A DNA stretch of 64,000 bases from Digitaria exilis (GCA_015342445.1 JACEFO010003149.1:310001-374000), one strand, 5' to 3'; shown: positions 34,110-46,790, numbered from the stretch's first letter. A program made the numbers and translations. The notes: generated by a model not told the origin, from the sequence alone.

Positions 34110-34380
34110 GAGTCCACCGATGCGTTGGAGACATCTCTGATTGCACCTCCGTGCACTTCTCCAGCGTGAGTTTCGCCACCGCCTGGCCCATCACCTCCAG
34201 TTGCTTGGCCAGCAACGCTTGATCCTAGATCACTTGTTCTATCACCTTCGCGGCCAATTCCTGGCCGACTTGCATCTGATGCTGAACTTTGTCGATGTCC
34301 TCCACGTGCGCGAACAACTGATCGAGGTTCTGCATAACGCACTCCTAGTTCGCACCCCCCTTTTTCTCAGTCGCATCCAT
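34110..34380 (-). pseudogene. Retrotransposon gag N-terminal fragment
   Basis: Starting at the ATG 34378-34380 the minus strand reads MDATEKKGGAN, a stop, ECVMQNLDQLFAHVEDIDKV, QLAAKVIEQVI-type sequence, a second stop, then DQALLAKQLEVMGQAVAKL. This layout (MDA-E-K start, helical Gln-rich repeats, AVAKLTL) is the N-terminal region of a plant Ty3-type gag. No LTRs or pol are nearby, so it is an isolated, stop-containing relic. Confidence 0.6.
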
Positions 34381-34886
34381 CGTCGATAGGATGAATTGGG
34401 TTTGAGCCGATGGTTTTGGTGGCGCCGGGTTGAAGCACCCGCAAGCGGATCCAAGGTAGGGAAAGAATTATAGGAAATCGATGACCGTCGTCGCCGGCAA
34501 AGCACAGTGATCGACAAGATCTCAGCACACCAACTCTGTTTTTGGATCTGCCAAATGATTGCGTGCTTCGACTACGGAGCGAGCCACAGATCGAGAGGGA
34601 GGTAGGGACGAGTGCTCAAGTTTGTAGTTGTTTTACGATAATTGATTGCCCAATACCAGTATACAACTCAGGCCACATCTCTTTAAACCCCAACACCACG
34701 CTTACAGAAGGGGTCCACACGTCGGCCACTCACTTGCCATTACATAGTTGGCGCACACAACCAAACCCGTATTCACTACTTCGCACGCGCTTCTCTCTTG
34801 GGCGCCACAGTTTTCTTCCTCCCCTCTAGTCCCTTTGCTACCCGCCTACCCCCGCCACACGGTCGGCCCGTGCGGCGCCCTCCAGT

Positions 34887-35729
34887 CAGGGGTGGGCCCA
34901 CAGGGATATTCAAGGGTATTAATTGAATACCCATCATTTTTGCAAATAAAAAAGGAAAATCCCACCCTCTTCTCTTACTGGGCTTAATTTGGCCCATGCC
35001 CACGGCCCCTCTCACCCTTCTTCCCTCACGCGCGTCCACTCCTGACGCCTCCCCTGCCAATCTCCCGAATCCCGTTCGACCTCGACCGGGCGAACCCTAG
35101 GCGCGGCGGCGGCCGGCGGTCACCGGAGTCCGTCCGACGGTGAGCGGGAGCGGTGGCACTGGCCACGGTGGAGGCGCGCAGCGGAGCCAAGGCGAGCGGG
35201 ACGGGCGGGCGCCGGGCGGCCACGCACGCCGGTCTTGCAGGCACTGGCCTCCGATCCAAGCAATAGGTTTTTCTGCGTAGAGCTAGGTAAGCCGTGGTAG
35301 TGTTTCTGGCATACCGTGTCATGTGTGGCAAGGTCAGGCTCCAGCGATTCTTGACTAATTTGTAGTTGGAATTTAGAGTGACCCCATTTTTTATGATCTG
35401 TTCAGAAATCAGAATCGAGCTTTTGTTGTGTTCATCCTATCCTTGTGTAGTTGTGTTCCTACATGTATCTGAAAAGCTAGCTGAGTATTGAATTTTGGAG
35501 CGCAAAAATCCCACTCGTGCTCGTTTTAATCGACTGTTCATGATGTCCTCAAATATTCTAGATTGCTTACTGCAAGACTGCAAACCATCTTTTTGCACAT
35601 GGTAAACTTGTAATTGTGCTTGTACTATAACTTGTAAGCTTTTTCATCAATCTCGTTTTCTGTTTTTCTTTATGCTTATACCCTTTACGATTTTGAATAC
35701 CCAAACTGAAAATCCTAGGCCCACCCCTG
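34887..35729. mobile_element. Terminal-inverted-repeat element upstream of UBP26-like gene
   Basis: CAGGGGTGGGCC at 34887-34898 is repeated inverted at 35718-35729 (GGCCCACCCCTG). Immediately inside both ends is a gggtatt...aatacccA-type block. The end sequence resembles grass hAT-type elements. The flanking 8-mers (CCTCCAGT, GCTGCAGC) do not match well, so the duplication is unproven. The interior is partly GC-rich (35030-35240) without a recognisable protein. Confidence 0.5.
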
Positions 35730-35739
35730 GCTGCAGCTC

Positions 35740-36160
35740 GAGTCCAGCTGGTGCGGCAGCACCCTCCCTTCCCACGACTTCTCCGTTCTTTCTCTCAGCC
35801 TCGGTCTTCCTTTCCTAGCGGCGACGACAGGGCGAGTTGTGCTGCCCATCGAGCAACGGGGGCTTTGCTGGCGGCGAACATTCGGGAGGGTATGCCTGCA
35901 TATTCCCCTCCCTTCCCATCCTGCTGCACGAAATAAAAAACCCAAATCCCTAACGTATGGTATTTGTTTTCAGATCTGACCATGATTTTACCTTCTATAA
36001 ATTTGATCTTTTTGCAACAGTGGTGTTTGTTTTCGGATCTGACCACGTTTTTACCTGCTAAATTCTATCTTTTCGCAACAGTTATTGGTGGGTCTGCCCA
36101 TGAGCACAAAGCCTCCGGTGAATCTCAAGCCGCGGCCTCCGGCACTGTGTTCCTTCGACA
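35740..36160 (+). promoter_or_regulatory. Leader (5' UTR) of the UBP26-like gene with a leader intron
   Basis: A non-coding first exon probably ends at GGGAGG|GTATGC (35889). The leader intron would end at one of two duplicated GCAACAG acceptors, 36020 or 36081, giving a second leader exon 36082-36160 before the ATG. Transcription start not determinable. Confidence 0.55.
35958..36081. repeat. Tandem duplication carrying two splice-acceptor copies
   Basis: Two head-to-tail copies (35958-36020 and 36021-36081) beginning tggt.tttgttttc.gatctgacca and each ending ttt.gcaacag. The duplication doubles the 3' splice site of the leader intron, 61 nt apart. Confidence 0.8.
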
Positions 36161-36210
36161 ATGAGCAGGCACAATACTCGCAACAAGAGCAAGAGGCCAC
36201 GGCCGGATGA
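36100..36210 (+). CDS. Upstream ORF overlapping the UBP26-like start codon
   Basis: ATG at 36100-36102 opens a 36-codon frame that runs past the main ATG (36161) in another frame and stops at TGA 36208-36210, so the first exon of the main gene and the uORF overlap by 50 nt. It lies in the last leader exon with either acceptor. Peptide conservation is unknown; its likely effect is to lower translation of the main ORF. Confidence 0.5.
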   Translation: MSTKPPVNLKPRPPALCSFDNEQAQYSQQEQEATAG

Positions 36211-39200
36211 ATCCAGCAGCCCGTCCGCGGCTGTGTTCAAGTATGTATCTTTTTAATTTCTTCCTCCGGATGGTGGCGGTTTCATAAGTTGCTCGCATTG
36301 TTTATGTTGCTCTCCTTTTTGGCTACTGATTGCAGGAAGATACATTCTGACGGCAATATCTCAAAGAGTGATATCCGACAGCTTTACATGGTGTGGAAAC
36401 CGCATTGCCAAGGCTGCCATGGGAACACCAAGGACTCTCCAAACTGTTTCTGTGGGTTAATCCCCACGTCCAATGGTGTCCGGAAAACTGGCCTCTGGCA
36501 GAAAATGCAGGAGATTGTTCGTAGCCTAGGTCCTAATCCGTCCAGGGACCTCAGAGACTCCAATGAGACGCCTGCTGGACTGACTAACCTGGGGGCGACC
36601 TGTTATGCGAATAGCATACTTCAGTGCCTTTACATGAACACCTCCTTCCGCTCGGGTATTTTCTCTTTGGAGATGGACGTTTTGAAGAAGCATCCTGTTC
36701 TGGATCAGTTGGCTCAGTTGTTTGTGCAGCTGCACTCTAGCAAAATGGCTTTCATTGATTCAGCGCCTTTTATTAAGGCCTTGGAATTAGACAATGGTGT
36801 CCAGCAGGACAGCCATGAATTTCTCACCTTGTTTTTGTCTCTGCTGGAGCAATCGTTAAGTCACTCCAAGGTTCCTGGAGCTAGAACAATCGTGCAACAT
36901 CTGTTTTGCGGCAGTGTATCACATGTAACAAGGTATGGGATACGCATTTGAAGTTAATTTTTGTTTTTTCTTAGCAGTTTTAAGTTTGGTTTCTGGAAAG
37001 ATAGAAAATTATGCTTTAAGCTGCTGGAATATTTTGATATAATTATGCGTGTAGTGCTATTCTTTGCTGAAATATCTTTGTTGTTCAATCATTCTGTAAA
37101 GTTCTTGTAATACAGAGCTGAAGATGCATATTTCCATGAATCTGAGCGCACTGTATGATTAACTAGTCTGATATCAATTGAGCCAGGCATGAATTCTTCT
37201 GGACTAGACTCCTATTTTTCTGTATCTAGTTCATAGAGAAGCATGCCAAGGCCAATTTTCAAGGCTCTGTGATTATATTGATTCCTCATGAACTTAGTTA
37301 CAAGTAGATGCCTGTTCTATCACCGGCAAGTTCTTTGCTTTCTACGTGTATTCACATTAATTGCCCCAAAGTTACTGTGTTCAGTTCATGGTGCTACTGC
37401 GGAAAGAAATTCAAACTTACCTATTCATATTTTTACCATCGAGTTGTTGAAATGGGCCAACCAAAATGATCAGCAGTTTCATTTGTGCTATGCCTGCATT
37501 TTCTTCATGTGATCACTGGACTATCCTTTATCTGTTTTATTTCGAAACTGCTGCTTTGGACAAGTTTCCGATATAACTTGTGGGAACTAACGATTAACCA
37601 TCAATGCTTAAGGTGTTCAGCATGTCGAAAGGATTCTGCAGCATCTTCAAAAATGGAGGACTTTTACGAATTGGAGCTGAATATTAAAGGTTTAAATAGT
37701 TTGGAAGAAAGTCTCAATGACTACTTTAGTGAGGAAGCATTGGATGGGGAGAACCAATACTTTTGTGAATCATGCCAGAAAAGGGTAGATGCCACTCGCT
37801 GCATAAAACTTCAATCACTTCCTCCAGTTGTCAATTTCCAGCTGAAGCGTTACGTATTCCTCCCAAAGGTAATATACCTTGATCCAAGGCTCATCCATAG
37901 TTTTGTTGTAACATGTTCCTTTCACATTTGTGTAGTCTTGTGCATTATTCTCCTTTTCTTTTGTAAAGAATTTGTATCTAACTTTTCTTATTGCCAGACA
38001 ACTACAAAGAAAAAGATTTCTTCAACATTCAGTTTCCCAGGACAGCTTGATTTAGGAAAACGACTGTCAAACCCCTCATCTAGTTGTATTTATGACCTGG
38101 CTGCTATTTTAATTCACAAGGGTACTGGCGCTAATAGTGGGCACTATGTCGCACATATAAAGGATGAAAGCAATGGACAGTGGTGGGAGTTTGATGATGA
38201 GACTGTATCCAAACTTGGTTTGCATCCTTTTGGTGAAAAAACAGGAAAAGCATCAAATAAAGATGATCAGAAATCACATGGCATTTCCACAGAAGGTTCT
38301 ATCACAAATAGCAGCAATAATGGTCACCAGGAGGCAGTGCCCACTTCTACCATGGCAGAGATGTATTCATCTACGGATGCTTATATGCTGATGTACAAAT
38401 GTACCAATAAGGATATCAATGGCACCGAAAGCAACAAAAAATTAGAAATCAGTGAGTCACTTCCGCGCCATCTTCTGGATCAGATTAATGAACTAAATGA
38501 ATCTTATGTGAAATCGTGTGAGGAATACCAAAGCAAGAAGGACAGTCATTTGGCATATGTAACAGAGAGGCGTCAAGAAGTAAAATCTATTCTGACAGAA
38601 GCACCTGCAGATCCAGAGGATGATTCATATTTTTGGATCTCAACAGACTGGCTTCGCCAGTGGGCAGATAACATTACTCCTCCCTCGTAAGTTTATTCTT
38701 GCACCTGATTTGTTTGTAATGGTTGCCAAAATTTTAACAACGTATTCCCCTTTGCTTCTTTCCTACACATTTTCTTGACAACTGGGATAAAATGTTTGGC
38801 AAGCAAAACCATGACCAAGGTTTTGGCTAGCCAAATTTTTAGTTGGGAAAATGTTGACACACAACAAAAGAGCTAAGAGCATCAATGGACATAGAGAAAT
38901 CAATGATCAAGTCAGAATGCAATGATAATCATATTAAATTTGCTCCAATCCCACTTGGCACAGCCACAAACATCATTAGCTTCCATGGCAGTATTTATGA
39001 CTTCTGATTTATGAATGCTATGGTTCAGTGCTTTCCCACGGGTTCAATTATATTATTCCCTCTTTTTGTAAATTCAGCTTACAACACCTTGGCTACTCTT
39101 GAAAGTGGTGGCTGCTGCACCCATAGTTGGCACAGAAATATAGTTAGTTTTTTTAGTCTTCTGCATCAAGTAATGTAGGATAAGATCGTTTAGTTCAGAA

Positions 39201-42200
39201 TGAGTTATATCTAGATCCTGTTTATAGGATGAACTTTGTTTAGATATAGAGAGGGGTCACACCCTTTCCATAGAGGCAAAAATAAATCAAGTCTCAGGCT
39301 CTATCCTCTATTAAATTTCTATGTGGTACAGCTGCTATCTCTGGCACTATCACGCTGCAGGGATCCAATGTCACCTTATAAGAAAGTTGGATCTCTGTAG
39401 AGAAAGTTGATGCCACAGCAATATGAATTGCTTTTATCTAGCAACCGTGTGGCCTTTCCTTATTCTTTACTGAATTGTAATATACCATTTTCACGGTTGT
39501 ATTTTATTTCCGCAGTTCCATTGACAATGGTCCTATTCAATGCGAACATGGGAAGGTCCCAGCATCTAAAGTCACATCAATGAAGCGACTGTCATCTGTA
39601 GCTTGGCAGAAACTACTTTCAAAAGTAACAAACTGCCGTGCTTCTTGGTTTGCACTTCATTGAGTTTTGTCTTGTGTTTCTTGTGTAAAATTATTATCTG
39701 TAAATCGGGAGCACGATGTATTATTATCAGTATAACATATAATACTTGTACTCTATTTGTAATGTTTGTGGCATAATCTTGATGAATGCTCTTTTTGTTG
39801 TCGTTGCAATAATTGAAGTATGGAGGGGGGCCGGCATTGAGCAGTGATGACTGTTGCATGGAGTGTCTTAAAGATGGTGCAAAGAATGCAGTATCTGCTG
39901 ATGTCTACCGGGAACGAAAAGCATCATTAAAAACTATTGCAGAAGCTGCACTTGCTGGTAGTTGTCCGGATGGCCCTTCTTACTTTATCTCAAGGACATG
40001 GTATGCAAAGTGCATCCTTCTCTTGAATTCTGGTAGTTTTATGTATAAGTGCCCTTATATGAACTATTTGCCTTGTAGTCCTTTGGACGTCGTTTTAAAA
40101 ACCTTTTGAACTTTGACTGTAAATATATTTTTATGTGTTAAGTTTAGAAATGTGAAAATGATGTCTAGATTCATATTGAAATATGTTTTATAAAAGTACT
40201 TTTTTAATGTATTTTATAAATTTTTGTTAACAAAAAGTATTAGTCAAAGTTATGCTTTGGAGACCGTGTCAATGTCCTAAACGACTTGCTTTACAGGAGG
40301 GAGTATAATCTATAGTCTCTGCCTCTATGCTTATGTTTTAACATTTTAGAGATTAATGCTCAATGCTGATCATGGGTTTATGCAATGCAATTATTATTAT
40401 CCCTTATGTTACATTTTGCTGTGTTATTATCCCTTGCATTACATTATGTTATGTTTTTTTATTGAGTTCTTATGCCTTAGTTGTAATCTTCAGGTTTCCT
40501 TGCAGTTTGTCATTCTTCTACCAAGCTTATTTCATTCTGAATATGCCCTCTCTCATGTGCATGCTTCTTGACGAGTTTCCTTTTCCTTTCTACCTTTTTG
40601 CTGGCCCTCTTGTTGCATTACATCACCGACCTGCAGGTATGGTCATAACTGACTTTGTTGCTTTTTACTCCTAGGTTGACTCATTGGCTGCGGAGGAAAA
40701 ATGCTGATATCACATCTGATGCTGACAATGGACCGACGAGTGCTTTAAGATGTTGCCATGGGGATCTTCTGCCGGAGCACGCTCCAGGGGCAAAGCGGGT
40801 AGCTGTCCCAGAGAGTCTCTGGTTATTTCTGTATCAAAACATCAATGAGAAGAAGGCTGATGATATTATGACTTTTCCATCAGATTGTCGATCTTGCGAA
40901 ATCTGCAATCAGGAATTGTCTGATGTTGCTTCTGTGGAGGGTAATCTTAGGTAATTTAAAGTCAGAAAATCAATGTTAGGTATTGGGTTATTCACTAAAA
41001 GATATATGTCTAAGATGAATTTTCTTATATACACATATATGACTTGCAGAGCAGTGAAACTTCAGCAACGACAGAACCATGAAAAGTTAATATCTGGGAA
41101 AAGCTTAGCACTTCATCCTGGTCAAAAATATTATTTGGTTCCTTCATCATGGTTATCAGAATGGAGAGCCTATATTACAGCAACTGGGAAAAATATTTCT
41201 TTGTTACCAGAACCTCAAAGTCTGGAAGCTATTGTCAATTCACTTTTATGTGAAAAGGTAAACAAATGTATCACATGTCGATAGTGCGTCTCTGGTTCTT
41301 AAAACCTGGACGGAAATTGAAAGAGTGGAACTCTAATGTTTGAATTTTAGTGGAGAAACTTTGTGGAGAACAAATTGAATTCCTATAAAATTTTAAGGGA
41401 CACCCTTGTCGTTGTCAGAACTTCCATACCAAAGTTGTGAGCTTGTTACTAGTAATGTGTGTAACCTACGTCTGAAGTTATAATTACTTGCTATAGAAAA
41501 GGCCTCCGATGACATGATTACTGGCATAATACAGTTTTGCACATAATGAGTTGTATACTTCTATTGTATTTTTGTTGTAGTGTGGTATACTGCTTCATTG
41601 AAATCAGAACCTAGTACAGATCTGCATAATCTGTATTTAAATTATGTTGCGAGTACAATGGATGCTAGTTTTGCTTGGCTTGTGACTTACTTTATCTTGA
41701 TAGGATATTAGTATTGCTTTTCCTAACATGAGGATTGATAATTTTCAGCATTCAAGATTGCTGCAAAGGCCTCTGGATCTTGTATGTAAGCGCGGAAGCA
41801 TCACTCAGAAAACATCAAATGTAAGTATATGTACAAGCTTCCAATCAAGTTTCGTTCAACTTTGATTGGTGGGGCCTAAAGCATGGTTCAACTCTGAAAC
41901 TCTGGTTTTGTTGTCGTGTTATGGAGAACTTTGAGGTTTTTAGTTTTGTAGTTTCATGAACTGCAGTATCTCCAATACCATGGGTATTTTGGTGTTTCTG
42001 AAAATCCTTTCTGCCTGATCTCCATTGTTTATTCAGCTGAAAGCTTGTCGTGAAGGTTATGTATGTGTATTAGCTATTCCTATAATATTGTAATTAATAA
42101 TTTTAGGTGGGATCTTGACGGTGTTTATCTTTTTTTTTGAACCAATCAGGATATTTATCCTGATGAATAATAGTGGGATTAGAAGAATTTGTTAGATGGA

Positions 42201-44213
42201 AATGTGAACTTTCACACACTTCCTAGCACATCGTTGTGTTCACAATCAGTAGCAGAGCTTAGCTGTGGCCATGGTGGGCCATGTCCCCACCCTGTTAAAT
42301 GTAGATCTCAATGGATTAGGATACTGTTAACTAATACAGTAATACTTGCCGTTGAATCTGTGATCCAAACATGGCCTTAGACTTTTATCCTTTTTTTTGT
42401 ATGTGTTTGCAAATGTAAAATGTTCTTCAAGATGAAAATTAATGATTAGAGCATTCCTGAGTTAATTGTTTTCCTTTGTTTCCAGAATGATGGTTTAACA
42501 ATGATCCCAGAGTACGATTGGAAACTATTCTCTGAGGAGTGGAATGCCACACCTGATAAAGGTATATCTGCTGAAATTGCTTTTAGCAAGAGCTCTCAAG
42601 ACAAACTGTCTGGATCATCTGAAGCAATGCCAATTATGGATGGCGATTTAGACCAGTCTCTTGATGATGCTAATGATGATTTAGGGGACAGAGAGCCGTA
42701 TGTCATAACTGATCCTGAGGTAACTTACCTGTTCTAGCGGTATCACTGAATTCTAGTAACAGAGCTTCCCATGGTTGAGGCTTGGGAAACATTATTAGGA
42801 AGACCTAATAGGGGTTGTATTGTGTAAATCTAAATGATAAATATGTTGATAGTTAAAGTAGATGTAATCGGCACTTCTGCAGTTTTACCATTACCATACC
42901 CATATAATCGAGAAGAAAATGGATCTTTATTTTGATATATAGAATAGAAACATGCTATACTGATATTACTGGTGAAGCAATGTTTCATGACTTACAAAGA
43001 TAATCATTTTATGAACTTATTTTATTGACAAAAAAAAATTGTTTCATGTATGCTAACAATGTCACAGCAACATGGCTTGTTGCTTCGTTAACACCCCACT
43101 CCCAACCTCTAAAACATAAGTCTCAGCTTTGACAATCTTTATACCTCAAATATTTCAGATCTCACCTCCCAGTGGGTGAGGCTGAGCCCCCATCCAAGGG
43201 AAGGAACAATCACGTAATCTAGAGAATCATGGGCTCGCAGTTGTGTTCTCTCTTCTGATGAAATTTGGGTCTTTTAACTCTGTGCTGCTTCGGAAAAGCA
43301 GTATTGCTTGATGTAGTTGCTTCAATGTTTAAACTTCAATAATGAAATGCTTCAGGTACAATAACGTATATGAAGCTAATTATTTGTAGGTTTGTGAAGA
43401 ATGTATTGGAGAAAGAGAGAGCTGTGCATTGGTGGAGAAGCTCAATTACAAGAATGAAGACATCGTAGTCTATTTAGTCCGTGGAAAAGAAGCACCAAAG
43501 TCTATTAAAGAAGCATGTAAAGCTGTCACCGTATCAGATCGTCGGACTTCAAAGCGTTCCCGAAGAACAAGCTCTGGAAATTCAATAAGTTTGAAAGTCT
43601 CTGGTTCTACATCTGTCTATCAGTTGAAACTCATGATATGGGAATCTTTAGGGGTATGCACATACTGAACCTGTAAACTTCACGAGCGATTAACTACTTT
43701 TCTATACTTAATTTATTACTTATTTGTTTGCTTCTGTGTATTTCAAAAGGGACATGCAGACATTTTTTTTTTACTTTTCCATATAGCTTTGGGATGTGTT
43801 CTCTCTTTTTGTTGTTTATGCTTGTTCCAAGTTGTTCATTATATATTAAACTCTTCATGCATTCAGATTGTGAAGGAGAACCAGAAACTTCACAAAGGCT
43901 CTGCTGAGATTGAAGATGACTTTGCTACTCTTGCTGACAAGAGTATTTTTCCTGGGGATGTTCTTTGGGTCAGAGACTCTGAAATCTACGAGAACCGTGA
44001 CATAGCTGGTGAATAACAAAAAATAATGGGATAAATGATTTCTTAAAGAAATGGATATTATTGGTGGTTTTAAGCATTTGCTATTTACATGTTTCAGATG
44101 AGATTTCAGAGCAGAAAACTGACGTGCAACAGGCTGAGGAAGGCTTTCGAGGAACTCTGCTGACATCAAGTGTTTCAGCTCAGCTTTGTCAGGATATAGC
44201 ATTTAGTGAATGA
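36161..44213 (+). CDS. UBP26: Ubiquitin carboxyl-terminal hydrolase, UBP26/USP48 type
   Basis: Cysteine deubiquitinase; Arabidopsis UBP26 removes ubiquitin from histone H2B and acts in gene silencing and development. Thirteen coding exons join in frame to 1074 aa, near the length of that family: 36161-36240, 36336-36932, 37613-37868, 37998-38686, 39516-39624, 39819-40000, 40675-40950, 41050-41257, 41749-41820, 42486-42719, 43390-43653, 43867-44008 and 44098-44213. The catalytic domain spans about 107-443, with the Cys box GLTNLGATCYANSILQ (Cys116), His box TGANSGHYVAHI (His360) and WEFDDE (Asp377/378). Paired Cys motifs (CSAC, CESC) suggest a bound zinc. DUSP-like segments (FWISTDWLRQWADN, FISRTWLTHWLR, YLVPSSWLSEW) follow, then a ubiquitin-like domain at about 960-1040. 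The N terminus is basic, fitting nuclear location. All catalytic residues are present. Confidence 0.95.
40070..40306. mobile_element. Stowaway-like MITE in UBP26 intron 6
   Basis: The right end reads ...acgacttgctttacaggagggagta, the complement of the CTCCCTCC start typical of grass Stowaway elements. The left end has the diverged counterpart tttggacgtcgttttaaaaacc. The interior is AT-rich with tttgactgtaaatat and tagtcaaagttat blocks. The left terminus and TA duplication are degraded. Confidence 0.5.
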
Positions 44214-45464
44214 GTTCCCGTGTCAAATGTATATCCGCATGCTGACTAAAATGGTCAAGCTTCCTGGGATTGAGGTAACGCTGACACGCTTATTCTTTGT
44301 TTTTTTGTTGCATATGGTTTGCTTTCTTTGTTTTTATTGCATAGCGTTGCTTTTCTCTAGATCACTACATTCCTCTCCCACTGAGCATGCAATATATATG
44401 AATAGCTCCACATTTTTATCAATCAACCAATGGAACTTTTAAATTAGCTACTGTTTCAAACACCTAGTTTTGTATATGCATAAGTTCTGTGACACGCTTA
44501 ATGTATGAGATAATCGTTAGGAAACACTTCGCGATTATTTGTCCACTGCACTGCTAGCCTACTACCCTATCTTTTAGTTCATTTCAATACCCTAGCTCCT
44601 TGGTTCTTAGTTCTTACATCTTGTAATATGTTATCGACAAAACACTAACGCATGGCGAGTTGTGATGCAGAAACTGTGATTGCTTCTACAGAATTATGGC
44701 GGTCCTTGCCAGCCGCCTAGGCAAAATTTTTGTCAACCCTCGCGGCTGTTTATAACGAGGGAAAACTGGCTCCTGTTGAAGCTGTCATCTTCCGTGATGT
44801 AATATATGACTAGTAGGAAGTCGGCTATATATGGATGTTTAGTAGGAAGTAGTTTTCTTGTACTCGTTCTGCGGCGACGGCTTGGCTAAGAGTGACTTAC
44901 CCTACACGGTACATGCTTGTTGGAAGGCTGGAGCGTTGAACTGATGGCAAGGTAGTAGTAAGTCGGCATTTCTCATTTGCTAGATGAGATCGTAGGGCAT
45001 TGGCCTTTCTTCCCTTTGTGTGTTGCACTTGCACCCGCTTTTTGTAGGCCCCTGGGTGGAATATCAGCTAGCATTTTGTTTAAATGATTATCAGTTAGCA
45101 TTACTATGAGTAGCTGTATAATCACGCTAGGAATTTGTGTAAGCTCATGCTCTTGTGTTGCAGCGTCACTGTGCCCCGTTCAATGTCAATTGGACCCTCT
45201 GCTAGGGCAAATTCTTTGGTCCACCACACCAGCAGATTACAACTAAGACCATGTTGGCCAAACAACTGTACCCATATCTCGCCGTCCATTGGAGTTGCAG
45301 GACAGTTTACTCGTAGAGCAGTTGGTGCCACTATCCTCGAGCAAAAGAGCCTCTAATAAAAAAAAACTCTATAGAATAGTCTAACTTAAGAAAAATTGTT
45401 TATAAGGAAACGTTAATTGAAGAACATCTGTTTAGTTTTGAAAGAAAATGATTAGAGAAGGAAA
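44214..45464. other. UBP26 3' UTR and intergenic
   Basis: A possible 3' UTR intron runs from GAG|GTAACG (about 44275) to GATGCAG (about 44670). No clear AATAAA-type signal was fixed. The open frame at 45135-45356 has no recognisable domain. Confidence 0.4.
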
Positions 45465-46790
45465 AAAAAATCCATTTTGACCCCTCAACTATGTCCAACT
45501 ACGAAACTAGGCACAATGGACATTCCAATTACTAGTACCGTTCAACTTTGGCACATATGGTTGTATTAGGCGGTTTTGTTCTGACGTGGACCGCGGGTTT
45601 GACCCACCCCGCCACGCTAGCGATGGCCCTGGGTTTCTTGCACTAAAAACCCTACAACTAATTGAGATTATTGTGCCACAAGGTCTTTTCCCTTCTCCTT
45701 TTCCTTTTCCTTTCCCTTCCTCCCTCTCTCGTCCTCGTGCTGCAAGCATCCATCGGTATCCCCCTCCATCGCACACCTCCCTAGGCCCTTGTTGTTGTGC
45801 CGCCCTTGCGCTGCTCCTAAAAGCGTTGGTGCGGAAATTACTCATTTTGATGGAGATTTGTAGCATCATTCAAGTAAATACAAATTGAGTTCCTTATTTG
45901 CCCACCTTCTCTACTCGAAATGGTAATCTGACCTTACAATTCAAATCTCTTAGACTAGAGCTCCCACGATAAGATTTTTTTTTATCTATCGAACGGCAGC
46001 CGCGAAGGCTGGGGACCACTCGGCCGCAACGAGGTGCCTCCACCGGCTCCCTCCCTCTTCTTCTCCCTTCGGCCCTGGCCACATAACAGAGGCTCCCTCC
46101 TCCAGCTTGTGTTCATGAGGATCCAGGGGTTACCCGTGGTTTTGGCTTGCCCCACCCCTCTGCAGTGGCCTTGCCAGTGGTTGCGCCTCTCACGATCGCC
46201 GTCGCGCCGCCGCCCCAGCTGTTGCTTCTCAACGGTGCAGACCACGCCTCACCACCTAGGACGCCGACCTCGAGTCATCGAGCCCGTGTTGCAGCAGCTC
46301 CTCCACGACTGGCCACACGCTGGATTGGGAGGCGCGTAATGTCGCGCGCGGCGGCTGAGGGTGGCAGTGCGACATGAGGAACGCCTCCACTGGGGCGCTA
46401 GGCTGCAGAGGGTTTGCGGTGGAGACACCGTCGTCCGACCTCACTGGGACTCCCTCGCCGGCTGTGGCTTGCAGTTTCCACCAATGAGGAGAGTGAGGAA
46501 AGAAGAAGAAAGGAAATTAGAAGGGAAAAAATACAAGGGCCATATTGCAAACCCCTAATTAGTTGTAGGGTCCTTAGTGTAAAAACACATTAGGGCCCAT
46601 TGCCAGTGTGGCGGGTCAAACCCGTTCCACGTTAACACAAAACCGCCTAATACGAGCAGAGGTGTCAAAGTTGAACGGTATTAGTAGTTGGGGTGTTTAT
46701 TATCTCCATTTTCGTAGTTGGGGTTTAAAATTGGACAACGGCAATAGTAAAAAGGGTCAAAATGGACTTTTTTTCCTTTTAGAGAACGTT
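45465..46790. mobile_element. MULE-like element with about 240-bp terminal inverted repeats
   Basis: The left arm starts tccattttgacccctcaac (about 45471) and runs to cctacaactaattg (about 45664). The right arm runs in reverse from cctaattagttgtaggg (about 46552) to gggtcaaaatggac (about 46767). Many blocks match in order between arms, including the Gly/Pro codon-like ggcgggtcaaaccc and aaaaccgcctaata. Long TIRs of this size point to Mutator-like elements. The end points are blurred by A/T-runs, so I could not fix a 9-bp duplication. The interior (about 45690-46510) is pyrimidine- and GC-rich and could be captured host sequence; no transposase is visible. Confidence 0.65.

Noticed and set aside
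34887..35729. Precise hAT target duplication
   Set aside because: CCTCCAGT and GCTGCAGC do not match position by position, so only the inverted ends are claimed.
37485..37612. Extended 5' part of the UBP26 exon 3 frame
   Set aside because: The frame continues into the intron; the acceptor at 37611-37612 joins in phase to the upstream catalytic exon.
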